From: Brachypodius melanocephalos
Taxonomy: Eukaryota > Chordata > Aves > Passeriformes > Pycnonotidae
Reading direction: 5' to 3'
Length of the DNA stretch: 64,000 bases
Assembly (NCBI GenBank): GCA_013398615.1
Contig: VZSR01003798.1
Span: forward strand, 8,791,992 to 8,855,991
The notes beneath the pieces are model-generated. The model searched no databases. It was given only the letters and a program-made list of their open reading frames with translations, and had not been told where the DNA came from. Below, piece after piece: positions 1 through 12,000 of this stretch. Numbering within the stretch: the first letter of the stretch is position 1; each line of letters starts with the position of its first letter. The position numbers and the translations under genes were made by a program.

Positions 1-385
1 CAGCCACATACCTAAAGGAGCACACTCAGTTTACAGAGTGACATTTCTCTCCAAACATACGTACATGTCAGAGAGAAGGGTTACAATAAATATAAATAAA
101 AGCAGATAACAAAAGATCGACCCTCTTTGTTCTGTTTGCACTGTGTATCAGGCAGGGCCACTGCAGATAGCTGCTGCCCTAAAATTTCGAAACCAACTGT
201 GATCTCTGACATCTATTCAAAGACAAACACAGCTTCGTTTCCAGTGCAGCCACTTGGTCTGCCTCAGGAAAGGCCTCTCTTTAAAAAAAAAAGAGAGGAA
301 TCCAGGGTCACTGGCTACTCTGGGAAATGAAAGCCAGTTTCCCCCCTCTGATATGCAACTTTTCTTTCTATATGGCAGCAAACAA

Positions 386-409
386 TTTTTTTTTTTTTGG
401 GGGGGGGGG
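386..409. repeat. Homopolymer junction, T13 followed by G11
   Basis: Thirteen T are followed directly by eleven G. It is a simple low-complexity tract, and its exact length is prone to sequencing error. Confidence 0.9.
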
Positions 410-2350
410 TTGGTGAAGGAGTGGCAACTCTGCAGAAAGATTAAAATTAATTCTATTCAAATATAAAATATTTTAATCCAAAGTTCATATTGGCAGCATC
501 ATTAAAAATTAGTAAAAATACAGGAATCTGATTTTTAGACCTCTTTCTGCCACTGAAGTAAAAAGTGCATAAGAGATTTGGTTGAGATCACATGCTCAAT
601 TATACTCATTATTAGTCACATAGGATTTCATGAGATATTTCTCAACAGTTTTTAAGTAGTTTGAGATTACATTTTATCAAAATTGTCAGTAGCTGGAAGT
701 GTCTGTCTTGCTGTGACCTAATAGTTACAGGCCCTCAAACACCGATGAGCCCAATGTACACATTGCTTGATTATGTATTTATTTCAAGGAAGCAAAGACA
801 AATGTGACAAAAAAGGCAAGAATTAACAGGGCATAGGTTTGTCTTTAGGGAGAGAGCAAGGCAAAAGGTGAGTGCAGATTCGGAAACCGGCAACTTAGCC
901 ACTGCTTTTGTGATTTCAAAAGGTAAATCAAATGTCCTGTGCCTCAGTTTCCTCTCCTATGCTGTGAGACCAGCAATATTCAGCATTAGTATCTCAAACA
1001 GCAAGCAGTGCACTGGAGATGTCCAATATCTTCACAAACTTGCACCTCTCTCTACTGACAGGCAGGCTCCTTCTACAATTTGCCCACAGAAACTCAGGGA
1101 AAAGCAGAGTTAGCCCCATATGCTCAAAGTGTACCCCCAACATGCACAGGTGTAACCCCAGCCCAGCCTTCTCCCAGGGCCCCCCACAAGCCTGCAGCCC
1201 CTGGGCTCCCAGGCACCGGCTCATTTCACTGCAGCAACACAGCTGAGCAAGCTTTGTCTCTTTTGAAATAATTCACATGAGCTCACTATCCAAACCAGCA
1301 GATAACCAGATGAGGTACTCCCTCCCTAGATAGAAGATTTCTGCTGCAAATATTCACCAAGTTTAAATGTCCCTTCCTGTGGTTTGGTGTGCCCAGGTCA
1401 TTTTCTGAGAGCCAAAGAGCTTTCCCAGCACAGAATCCCAGAGTCTCTCAGTCCTGGCTCCCAGGGCACCTCTCCCTACCCAGCTGGGAGTCAGCTCAGC
1501 CTCAGGCAGGGTGCAGGACAGGAACAGGGAGGGGACTGTACCAATCTCTGCCCCAATTATTCACAAAGGCTGTTTATTTTTGTTACAGCTGCTTCAAGGA
1601 CTCTTTTTTCTACCATTCCTTTAATTCTCTCGGGCAAAAAAATCTCTGATCACTAATTGGCATTTGAATTTTAAGAGAGCAGGCAAGGGGCCTGCCTGAA
1701 ATATCAAATTGCTTTGCATTTTGTTTTTTCTCTGGTTTCTCTTTACAGGTCACCCATTTAGTGACATACTAGCTGTGTTCCAGAGCAGGCAAACCCAGCC
1801 TTCTGAAGTTTGCTTGCATTAAATGCCAGGCAAAAGTGCTGTATCTCATTATCCACGTAGGTGTCCATGTTATGTCTTCTGCTTTGATGACATTCTGTGG
1901 CAGTAATTTTCACAGGTTTTTTTGGTTTTGAATTGGCCATTTCCTAATTTAAAACAGAGCAATCAAAGGAAACACTTTCCACATACGCAGCACAACGTAA
2001 GATAAACTTTCCTATGGTTGCTGTGGAGAAACAAACTCACAAGGTTTTCAGCTTCAACCTTTAGTATAAACCAGACATCTGTTTCAAGTTGTGTCAGATC
2101 ACAGGAAGGATAGCCCACAGCTTGGTTTACTCCAAACTAATTTAGGAAATCAGAACTCTCCCCATGGATGAGTCATGAGCTTCTTGGGCAATGACAGGCC
2201 AGACACATTTGTCTCTGCAGCTTGGTGGTTTTCCCTGCAAAAGGGGTGAGGGCTCTTTCCCCCAGCTGGAGGTGCCTTGCAGCTGGAGGATGTAGCCCCA
2301 ATACCAAGCCCAATTGTGCATCTGCAGTCCTGATGTCAAAGTCCACCAGG

Positions 2351-2370
2351 AAAGGAAAGGAAAGGAAAGG
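2351..2370. repeat. Short (AAAGG)n microsatellite
   Basis: Four perfect AAAGG units follow an AGG. This is an ordinary pentanucleotide microsatellite. Confidence 0.85.
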
Positions 2371-4280
2371 ATGAAAAAGAAAAGGGAAAGTGCAGAATGG
2401 CTCTAAAGATGGCTTTGAAGTCCAGCCCAGGAGCGGAGATCAGGAAGTGAGAGCTGTAATTGCAGCTGGGTATCAGTTTCCTTTTTTATTTCAGGATCGC
2501 CCACAGCATGCTGGAGTTCCTCCCTCAGAGCAGGCAGGAGCAACACTCACCTCTACAGGAGAGCAGAAGCTGCTGTTAAATGGAAGAGCCACAGAGACAA
2601 AACAGCTCTTTGCATTTCTAATGCAGAGGCAAACAGACAGTACCTTGAACATGTCTGAAATTATTTTTACTACTTCTGGACCAGCCAGGAAAGCTAAAAA
2701 CTATTTCTTGTTCTGTTTCCTAAGGAAGCTGCATGGCACTGCTTGTGGGCTCTGCCCGAGTTTCTTGAAATGGGGCCGGATTCAAGTAAATTCAATAGAG
2801 AGGAAACCCCAGGTTCACAAAGGTCCAGCAGACCAGAGAGATCCTGCAAATACCCCCAAAGTGGAAGGCTCCCAGCTGAGCTCGCACCATCAGGGGAAGG
2901 CAAACCAGAGGGAAGGCACCTGAGTCACAGCCAGGGTGCATTTGGCATCAGTCTGGGGGCAGGTTTATTCCAAGCTGCCTTGAGCCTGGCAGTGCTGGCC
3001 ACTGGTGACACCCCAGCATTGTTCACCAAACTGCACGTTCAGCTGCTCACATGGTGGGTGCAAGCACGAATCTGGGACCTCAGCTCTGACAGGCCTTTGA
3101 CCCAAGCCTTGGTAAGGCTGCCCTCGATGGAGGGTGCCCTGGCCTGGCACTTCCAAGCTGCTGCCTCAAGCAGATGTGTCAGAACAGGTTAATAGACATC
3201 CTGCTGTAACTTTAATGCTATTAGCCAAATTAAACAAACGTTTACATTTTTTTTCCTTCCCAAGATAAGCCACAAGGCAGGGATCAGGGCTGCTGTGAGA
3301 AAACATGGACTCATGTTGTAGTGAAATAAACCTGTTTGTTCCAGTTACAAAAAGTTGTGAGCTGAACTCAGGGGCCCAAGTTATCAGGGAAATGACAGCA
3401 TCTTGAAGACCATTGCAAAGGATTTACGTTTTGGTATTTGCTAGGCATACCTTGAGTGTTTGACCATTATAAATCTTTTCTTGTTTAGGAAAGAAATCTC
3501 ATTTTTCATGATATTGTGCTTATCTTTTAGCAGAAGCAGGGGCAGGATCTGAATATGCTGGTGTTTGCAGACAGCAGTAGTGGAGTACAGCCTGTCTCTC
3601 AGCTTCACAGTGAAGAAAACGAGCTACAATTGTGAAATCATTGCCTAACAATTGATAAGAACAACTGCTGCAATCCTCTTCCTGCCTCCCCTTGGCCAGC
3701 ATCCCAATTACCACATTACTTGGATATATAGAAAAGAGAATGGCAATGTGGGTAAAGTACAAGCCACACACATAAAAGACAGACAATTTATCTCCATGTC
3801 TAGTCTGGTTTCCTCTTTCACCTTTGGCCAAATAATTCAGTCCTTGCAATCCTTCTTTTTCCTCCTTTGATGACAATATTTACAGTCTTTCTGATAGCCC
3901 TCGAGTTCTCCCAAGAAATGGGACTTTGCAAATAGGGTTGGGGAGAAACCTGTCCCTTCAAAGAAAGCCATGTCAGGTGCCTTGTACAAGGTGCTGCAGG
4001 AGACTCTTTTAGGAGGCCTTTGCTTTGCAGAAGAATGAGGTTTTTTCATGCCTTGATTCAAACCAAGACAGTCATTCCCATTTCACCCTTCTTTTCAGGA
4101 ACTCCCTAGGGCACCATAACACCTTGCAGCATGAGGTGTCAGCTCTCGATATCAGCAATCCTAAGAAAAGCCCAGCCCATCACAAGACTAAAGAAATTTG
4201 CTCCACACGTTCTCACCCTGAAATGAAGAGGGATGTATGCAATTTCTCACTCTCCAAAATTTATGACTTGGGAACACCCT

Positions 4281-5093
4281 TGTTGTGGTTTAAGCCACAA
4301 TGGACCAATCAGAAGTTANNNNNNNNNNNNNNNNNNNNNNNNNNNNNNNNNNNNNNNNNNNNNNNNNNNNNNNNNNNNNNNNNNNNNNNNNNNNNNNNNN
4401 NNNNNNNNNNNNNNNNNNAGTGGACATTTTGTCTGGACTTCTCTAGATGAATCATAGAGACATGGAGTGACATCATGATGCTGTTCGGGGGGGTGCAAAG
4501 TCTAGGCAAAGGTTATTTTGTGTGATGCCCCAGCTGCTGGGATACAACAAGGAGAGGCCCGGCTCCTGGCCTAATAGGAGGTCTCTATTTTTCTGAGATA
4601 GAGACGATTTCAGAGGTTAAAAAAGAGAACCTTTGTTGTATACTAGAGTGAGTATTCTTAAAATAGTACCCCAAATATGCTGAGGCCCATAAGCAGCTTG
4701 GAAGACTGCTAATGGGGTGGGATTGCACAGACCTGCAAACCCCAGGTGGTTGCAGATTTGTGACATAAGAGAGCCACCAGATTTTTTTCTTGTGGCATGA
4801 TCTTTATGAAAATTCTAGAGAGACTACTCTCCCAAAAAGAGTGTGAGGTTATGTTTAATGGTTGTGGCTGACTGAAGTCATGGCTTCTCTCTATGTTGTG
4901 TAGAAAAGTGAATAGTTTGGGAGGGGGGAAGAGGTCGGGTTTTGTTTCCCTTTTTCCTTTTTTTTTTCCTTTCCTTTTTTAGTGTGTTAATAAACTATCT
5001 GATTAGCTATAAGTTGAGCCGGTTTTGCCTTTTTCTTCCAAAATCCTATCTCATATTTAGTGAATGAAATTTGGTAAACTCAAAACCATTACA
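4281..5093 (+). mobile_element. Endogenous retroviral LTR, interrupted by an assembly gap
   Basis: The element starts TGTTGTGGTTTAAG and ends CCATTACA, so it has the TG...CA ends of an LTR. It is flanked by a 5-bp direct repeat ACCCT (4276-4280 and 5094-5098), the target-site duplication length typical of ERVL-like insertions. A plus-strand AATAAA at 4989-4994 follows a pyrimidine-rich tract, as expected near the R/U5 boundary. The opening resembles LTRs common in passerine birds; this comparison is from memory. One hundred N (4319-4418) sit 38 bases inside the left end, so the true length is unknown. It could be a solo LTR or two LTR ends around a collapsed internal region. No retroviral coding sequence is visible. 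Confidence 0.8.
4319..4418. other. Assembly gap (100 N)
   Basis: Exactly 100 N, the usual placeholder for a gap of unknown size. It lies inside the LTR, a typical place for repeat-driven assembly failure. Confidence 0.99.
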
Positions 5094-5321
5094 ACCCTCT
5101 ATCACCACTACCACACTGAAGGATGCAATGACTATTTTCCTCCCATGAGAGAAAAGTCTGTGGTAAACCAAATACTTGTATGTATTAAGTGTTAGATAAA
5201 GACTGATGAAGTGTTAAGTAATGGTACTTTCAATGATATTTAAAAACCCCAAATATGTTACCACTTCCTATTCCACACGGATGCCCAATGCTCAGTGGCA
5301 GTTGTATTGCTCACTGGAGAG

Positions 5322-6317
5322 CTCATCTTATTTCTGATGATGTTTTGATCAAAGTCCTTTGACAGGACAAGACCTCAAGTTCTGCATGAGCTGAGTAACA
5401 AAACCTGGCTCACTGAACTGTAGCTCCCTTGAACACAGTTCAGTACCAAAACTAGACAGGGCCAAACTCTACCCAACACCCCTATAAACATCAAGCAGGT
5501 CCCAGCAGTTATTCCAGTGCCTTGCTGACTCAGAAGTAATATAGACAAAAGAGGAAGCAGGAGAGATTGTGTTTGGATTTGAATTTGCTGTTCAAAAGTG
5601 CAGCATAAATGAGGTTCTACTAGGATGATACTTCAAAAGAAATAACATGTAATTTGCAAGCAATCCCTGCTTCTGTAGAAACTTAAATTGCATTTTGTCC
5701 TGAGTTGGAAGTTCTTAAGGGTAATGTGAATAGATTCTAGCTCATCTTAAATTCTAGTTCTTCCAAATATATTTTATATTTCTATTAGCAAGTGGTATAT
5801 TTTCATTAACTGAAGGAAATACTCTAGACTTAATCTGAGTGAACAGGAACTGCCAAGACAGAGCACATTAGCCATAGAAATCTCATCAGTATTGGGTCTC
5901 AATAAAATATCAGTATTTGGTCCTAATTTCCTGTAAATCAGGAGGCATAACTAAACCCCAAGAAGGTCTCTAAAAGAACAGGGAATGACTCTATAAATAT
6001 GTGGCTTTTGGGGCAGAATTTTAAATTATGTCGTGCTCAGCCCATGTGAGGGAGGTTTGAAAAGGCAACAATCATTCTCATTTCGCCCTGATTTGATTTC
6101 TGACAACCTGTGTAAGCCTAAACAATACAGCCAGCCCTTAAGGAAACGTCTGTGTCCCCACACTCAGAGCCATTGTTTTCGTGTGTATAGATATGGACTT
6201 TTTTGATGCTGAGAAATAGTGCTGTATGTATTATCAAACAAATTATATCTACAGGCGGGAAAAATCTTGAGGTGTTTTCAAGGACTTTGATCAAAACATC
6301 ATCAGAAATACGATGAG
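5322..6317. repeat. Long inverted repeat, arms of 38 bp about 920 bp apart
   Basis: Positions 5322-5359 are the reverse complement of 6280-6317 with one mismatch, and 31 bases (5329-5359 and 6280-6310) match perfectly. Weaker similarity continues inward for roughly 20 bases, including a shared CCTCAAG. The arms contain the palindrome TTTGATCAAA. No open frame of note lies between them. It may be an old nonautonomous DNA transposon or two oppositely oriented copies of another repeat; I do not recognise the family. Confidence 0.7.
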
Positions 6318-6381
6318 TAAACAAAAAATGGTTCTAAAACTTCTCTTAGGATAAGCTGGAGGAAAGCTACTGGCGTCACAG

Positions 6382-6397
6382 CAGCACCCTCTAGTGC
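6382..6397 (-). promoter_or_regulatory. CTCF-like motif downstream of GATM
   Basis: The minus strand reads GCACTAGAGGGTGCTG, close to the CTCF core (CCASYAGRGGGCRS) with one main deviation. Motif match only; occupancy is unknown. Confidence 0.4.
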
Positions 6398-8011
6398 TGC
6401 TACACTGGGCTTTGCCGGAACTCCTTGGATAAAATTTGACATTAAACTTCTCTTGTCCTAGACACAGCTCACAATAATGTCAGAATATCAACATCATCTT
6501 ATGGACAAAATGAGACATAGATGGCTATGGAGAGAAATCCACTATTACTAACAAATATTTTAAGAGAAAACTTGCAATTAGCTGTGTTAACAGCATCTAC
6601 CCCAGCAACTCCCAAATTATGGAAATAAAGACCAGTGCAAAGGCAGAGGTTATTTTTTGGCTGTTCAGTGGAAAAGAAATGAGATTGCTCCCACAGACTC
6701 CAAGTAATGTAGAGATGTAGTCCAAAATTAACAACAGTCAGACTGCTGTATTTTACCCCCAGTCAGCAACGAAGCCCCAGGGAGCCTCGTGCTCCCACTT
6801 TCCCTAGTGGGATGGGGAACTGGAAAGGTAAAAGTGACAAAGTTCATGGGTTGAAATTAACAGTTCAATGGGTAAAGAATCCTAGATGCAGTAGGACAGG
6901 TATGTTATGTGTTGGAAAACAACAACGGTGAGATTCCAACACAAAAACACAAACCAGTATTTCTATACTTTTTTTTTTCCCTGCAGAAGCACAGTTAAGT
7001 CTATTGGGTGCTTTAATAATAAACAGCTCCCTGCACTGTTGGGAAAAACTGTTCCAGGAGAGATACAAACTTTGCCATCCCTGGTCTTGTGCTGCAAAAC
7101 ACTTAGAGAGAATCCCACATTGTTCCTAAATGGTCCTTGCTTTTGTAGGCTGGAGCAGGTCCCAGGCATTTACTGTTTGACCCTCACTGTGTCTCATGGA
7201 GTATCCAAGTGTAGTTCCCTTGCAACTTAACATGGAAATGGACTGGCTGATAGGCTGCTTGATGGTCAGTCAAAGAGTCAAGTCTGAGAAGTCCCAAAAA
7301 TATTCAGAGCACCAGATCCTGCTCAAAATGACGGCAGCAACACTTCCTCAGGTCAGTCCACTCCTGCTACTGTGTACCTACAATCTGTATTCTGACACTA
7401 CTGCTGGTATTGAACAGGAAGCTTCTGCTCACATGGAACAACTTCTCTGCCTTTCATGTTGGAGACAGACATTTTGGCACTGCAGCTGCAGAGAGAGGAG
7501 CTGCTGTGTATGCTGCTCTAATGCAGCTGCCCAGCTCCAGTGCCAATAGTGGAAAACAAAGCTGGGTTAGAGGAATACTCAGACAAATTTCCATTGTCTA
7601 TAAAGCCTTGATTTTAAAGGGAAAATAGACACCATTTCTACCTCTTTGAGTGCTGGCAGCTGTCTAATTATCTCTTTGTATTTTGCAAATGTTGAAGCAT
7701 TCTAGATTGTTATTTGACCTGTTTAACCCTACCCAACTCTAAAATATGGCCATACAGCTGGAATGTGCCTGACATCTTTCCTGTCAGGGTACAATGCATT
7801 GTAATAGTAGATTCCTCCACAGTGTAGCAAGAAATATCAGTGGTACTTTTCCCCGTCAGTCACGCTTCTATGAAAAACAGTTGAAACATGGTATATGTGT
7901 AATACACTAAGAAGGTTTTCTGCATTATACAAGAGTTTAAGATATTACCTATTTTACAGGAAAAAAATTCCATCCAGACAGTTCATACTTACACATTAAC
8001 AGCAGGGCAAT

Positions 8012-8954
8012 AAATTGAGAATGCAAAAACCTTTATTAGCATAAAAAGTACATATTCAGGAATCAAAACTCAAATTCTTCCATAGCATCAGGCATATTTG
8101 ATACATATTTGTGTATCTGCTACAGCTGAAGGAAGTCCGGGTTGTAAGATGTCAGAAGGTTGGGGGGGAGTTATTGTTGGGTTTTTCTTTTGTGCCTTTT
8201 TAAGTTATGTAAACAACTCAGAGTGAAACCTGTACAAGCAGAATATTAGCTATCACTTGTACACTTAAAAGTTAAATAAAACCCAATTTCAGCAATACAA
8301 AAAGCAATATAAAAAAGTACTCAGGTGCATGACATGCATCAGAAGAAAATGTAGAAGAACATGGCAAGTAAGTGAACATGCCTTAAAAGTTAGATCCTAC
8401 TGAAAATTCTCTGTAAATAGCTGTATGGCTAGACATGAAAAACATGATAAAATTACTTGGTTCCCTAAGAGATCTATACAGTTGCATCTATTTCAACTTC
8501 ATTAGACATGAATATATTAGAATGATGAAGTGGTTAAAAGGAATAAGAAAAGTTTACTCAAGTTTCACATTTCGAGCTGCCTATTTGATAAGGTAACTAG
8601 ACAGAGGTAGATATCCAGTATTGGTGGCCAAGCTACTCTAACAAGGCCTTTTAGCTATCTTGTCAAGCTTTTACATTCAAAGCCAATGTGAAAAGGCTTC
8701 ATAGATGAAGGATGTCTTTCAAAAAGGCAGCCAGAAAACCTGTATTGCTGATGGAAGTAGTTTCAATTATCCTACTGAAAGTGAAGGGTATTTAAGAACA
8801 AAACCTTACCCAGACCATTATGAGGACATCACTTACCAAGCACTAGAGCTCATGCAGTCATTTTAACGAGAGTGACAGTGATTTGCTCATTTCCTATGCC
8901 TATTTTAGAAGCTGAACCATTGCTGCTGGGCTCATTGAGCCATTGGGCTCATTG
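8012..8954 (-). other. GATM: GATM 3' UTR with poly(A) signal
   Basis: AATAAA on the minus strand (8032-8037) lies about 920 bases beyond the GATM stop codon and is the only such signal seen in this stretch. Cleavage is expected 15-30 bases further, near 8005-8020. The left border is therefore an estimate. Confidence 0.6.
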
Positions 8955-9067
8955 CTAGTCAAAGTAGGACTGCAGGGTGCCACGGCGGCGGATGTCACAT
9001 GTCCAGCAGTGGAAGCCGCCTCCCAGGGAATTGGCGTGGCGGATGTTCACCTTGATTGTAGAAATGC
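8955..9067 (-). CDS. GATM: GATM coding exon 9 (residues 386-422 and stop), nucleophile Cys
   Basis: Carries catalytic Cys406 in SLGGGFHCWTCD and ends RRRGTLQSYFD with a TAG at 8955-8957. Acceptor TTCCAG|GCATTT. Local GC content is higher than in the flanking intron and 3' UTR. Confidence 0.95.
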
Positions 9068-12000
9068 CTGGAAGAAATACACAAGGCACACTTTAAAATT
9101 AGATTCTCAGCTTCACATGACAAGCTCTGATCAGAACGTTAGATGATACTTTATCAGATCATATGCGGAAGGTATTTCCTACTAGTTTGTTAAAAATTTG
9201 TTTTCCCAAATTCTAGGCAGAGAACAAACTAGGAACATAGCTGGCTTGTTTATTCTGGTGATGCCCTCAGGAATACACAGTGCCTGGAGCACAGCCAGTG
9301 TCTGATGTGTTATGACATGCCAACACTAAAAAGATAAATTCAGGTTTTGCAATATATGAAGAATTAGCTGAAATTCTGCTACAATATATGATCAGGACAC
9401 ATTTTCATAAGTGTGTGTGAGCATTTATGATTCAGACACTGAATGTGCTCTTTCAAGTGCCTCTCAAGAAAAGAAGTATTCAAGGCAGGTAGCTCTGACT
9501 CCCTCTTTCTCTGAAAGGGAAAAGAGGCTCTTACCTAGGTTGAGCTTCCTACCCCTTCTTTTCAGCTCTGATGGATGTTTCAGCTGTGGCTGAGCTTATA
9601 CAAAGTCCTAACAGAAGGATCAGACAACTTCTGTGTCACAGAGTTTGTCTTCTTGCTTCTCAGAACTTTCAGGAGCTCAGGGGCAGCTCAGTAGAATCTA
9701 TCTCCTAGGTCAGCAATAGTTTTTTTCCCAGTAGACACATCTCAGTCCTTCAAACTTTCTGACTGAGTTTATTTAGAACTTACATAGACTGTGAAGTCCA
9801 AGGGTAAAAGATAAGCCATGATTAGCATTAATAGCCTCATTCTTTAAGTACTCTCAAGTATTTTTAAATCTTCAACTCTTTGGTTGTACAATAAAACAAC
9901 CTAAGACTGAGCATCTGTGCATAATAAGAATTCCATATACAATGTTCAAATACAGTTCTCCTGTCACTGCATATCTGAAGGAATTCCACACTATCACGAA
10001 GTTACATCTCGCAGGACTGAGATTCTCCGTAAATGAGCAGAAATATCTGGGTTAAGTGGTCATAATTTGACATTTTAAAGTATAATGAATTTGCAACTAG
10101 AAAAATCTGAAAGCGTTTTTGCAATGATGGATTCCCAGCTGTATATCATTCAGCAATAGGTGCACTCAACCTCTGCAAGAGAGACGTTGACCTTACACTG
10201 GACAGTTTACATTAAAAAAGCTCATTCAAAGGTATCCTAGCAATAACTTTAGTTGCTACTCATACCTTTATGTGATGCAAGCTGTAGGGGGCAAAAGAAG
10301 ACCATATCTCTATGACTTACATATTCAGGAGAAAAATCACTGAATTATTCTTACTTGCTAATCCAGCTGTTTGAGTACTTTTTCCAGTGCTGGCTTCTTT
10401 GACTGCTTTAAGTGAAACCTCCATTTACTCTGGCTGTTAGCACAGTAATTTTCTTTTTAAGTGTATGTAGAAGTGTTAGGACATACCCAGCTTTTCAAAC
10501 ATCTTCTGAATCGATGTCTCATTGGCATCCACCATCACACGTTTCTCATCCAGCATCAGGACATTCATGGAGAGCCACTTAGAAGACATCCACAGTGGGT
10601 GATCTAAAACAGGAGAATAAATCCTGTACTGCACCAATGTTACTCCATATTAATGCCCTTAAGGGTACTCTTGGAATCCTTAGGAAAGGAAGGGTGACTA
10701 TACCATCTGGGATGAGTGGCACTGGGGGTTGAATCACAGTCCAGCCAGCTTTCTTGAAGAGCTCAATCTGGAAGAGCAATTTAAATATATTCTCAAGGGA
10801 GTTCTTGGAGTATCACATTATGTCCTCCAGCCTATTCCTGGTTTTCCTGGAATATTCCAGTATGCGTGACATCCCCTGCCCTCAGTTCACTATTCTGGCC
10901 CTCATTGAGGCTCCATCTACAAACACAGCTTTCATACAACCATTTAAAAAAGTCTTTTTAGATTTTGCATACCAATAACACTTATTTCAATTGGTTTTGT
11001 GTACACTAGATATGTTAAAGACAAAAGGTAACATTTGCAGTTTGGAGCTTGTTAAGTAAATGTATTGGTAACAACAAAAACATATTCAATTACCTCTTTT
11101 TTGTGTTATTTCTTTCCATATGATTATAAAAGCCATTAATATGTGTCACACTGGTGTTTCTAAAAACAAACCCATCAGAAATAACACAAAATTACCTTTC
11201 CTTCCCACTTTATAAGAAAATTAATATGCAGTTCATTTAACAAAGGGAACAATGTGAGGGCATCCCAAGGAATAATTCGTGTCTCTAGTATTTACACAAT
11301 TAAGTTAAAATTAAGAGGAGGATAATTTGGTGAAGGAGGATTGACTTTTCGTCTCCGTTGTCGGAATAGCTGGCAGAGTATTCACGAGTGTTCCAGCGTT
11401 ACCACGAGGTGGGGCTCCAATCCCGAGCACTCAATAACCAGCCTGGCCTGCCAGGATCTTAAAGAAAAGCTCCCTCTCACCAGCACCATTCAAGAAAAGC
11501 CCCCTTTCATCCGCACCATTCACACACATCCCCATCACTTCCCGGTCATCCAGAACTGCCAAACCAGTGTTTATGAAAGCAAGCTGCGTTTATCTTTTCT
11601 ATCTACACAGACGGCAGTTTTCTCTGAAAAAAGTCCCAGAATGTGGGGTTTTAATACAAGGAGACCAAGAAGAACATCTTCTTCCAAGTAACATTATGAA
11701 AAACTGTGGAAGGGAAAAGGGGAGGAAAAAATAAAATTGTTTTAAAAATTATGTTCTCAGAATGGATGCTAAAGGAGGCCATAATTCAATTAGACCATTT
11801 GCAATGAAACCACTTGCCAAGAAGAGACTAAAGCTGCTTTTAGGAGCTGTGCTCTGCACATGGCTCCTGATGTGCAGCACCCAGCTCTGTCCCTCTGGTT
11901 CAGTGTCAGCTCAGCTATTCCCTGGGGTTGTAGAGCTTACAAAGTCACAGGGATCCTCACAAAATTCCCCAAGCACTGCAGTGCAGGGAACATGATTGTA

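Larger units (their letters stand above)
1..4275. other. Intergenic DNA downstream of GATM, no gene seen
   Basis: I see no conserved coding exon on either strand. Open frames up to 177 codons occur (for example 2390-2923 on the plus strand), but they have no recognisable family, no splice-bounded homology and overlap other frames. The stretch holds a T13/G11 homopolymer junction at 386-409 and a short AAAGG run at 2351-2370. A distant noncoding RNA cannot be excluded from sequence alone. Confidence 0.6.
5099..8011. other. Intergenic DNA between LTR and GATM 3' end
   Basis: No coding exon is seen. The stretch contains the 38-bp inverted repeat pair (5322-5359 and 6280-6317) and a CTCF-like motif (6382-6397). 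The open frames up to 117 codons near 6900-7550 have no recognised homology and no exon borders. Confidence 0.6.

Noticed and set aside
2390..2923. Plus-strand open frame of 177 codons
   Set aside because: No family resemblance, biased composition and overlapping frames in the same DNA. Open by chance in a GC-richer patch.
11341..11691. 116-codon frame in GATM intron 6
   Set aside because: No homology recognised and no exon borders; kept only as a composition anomaly.
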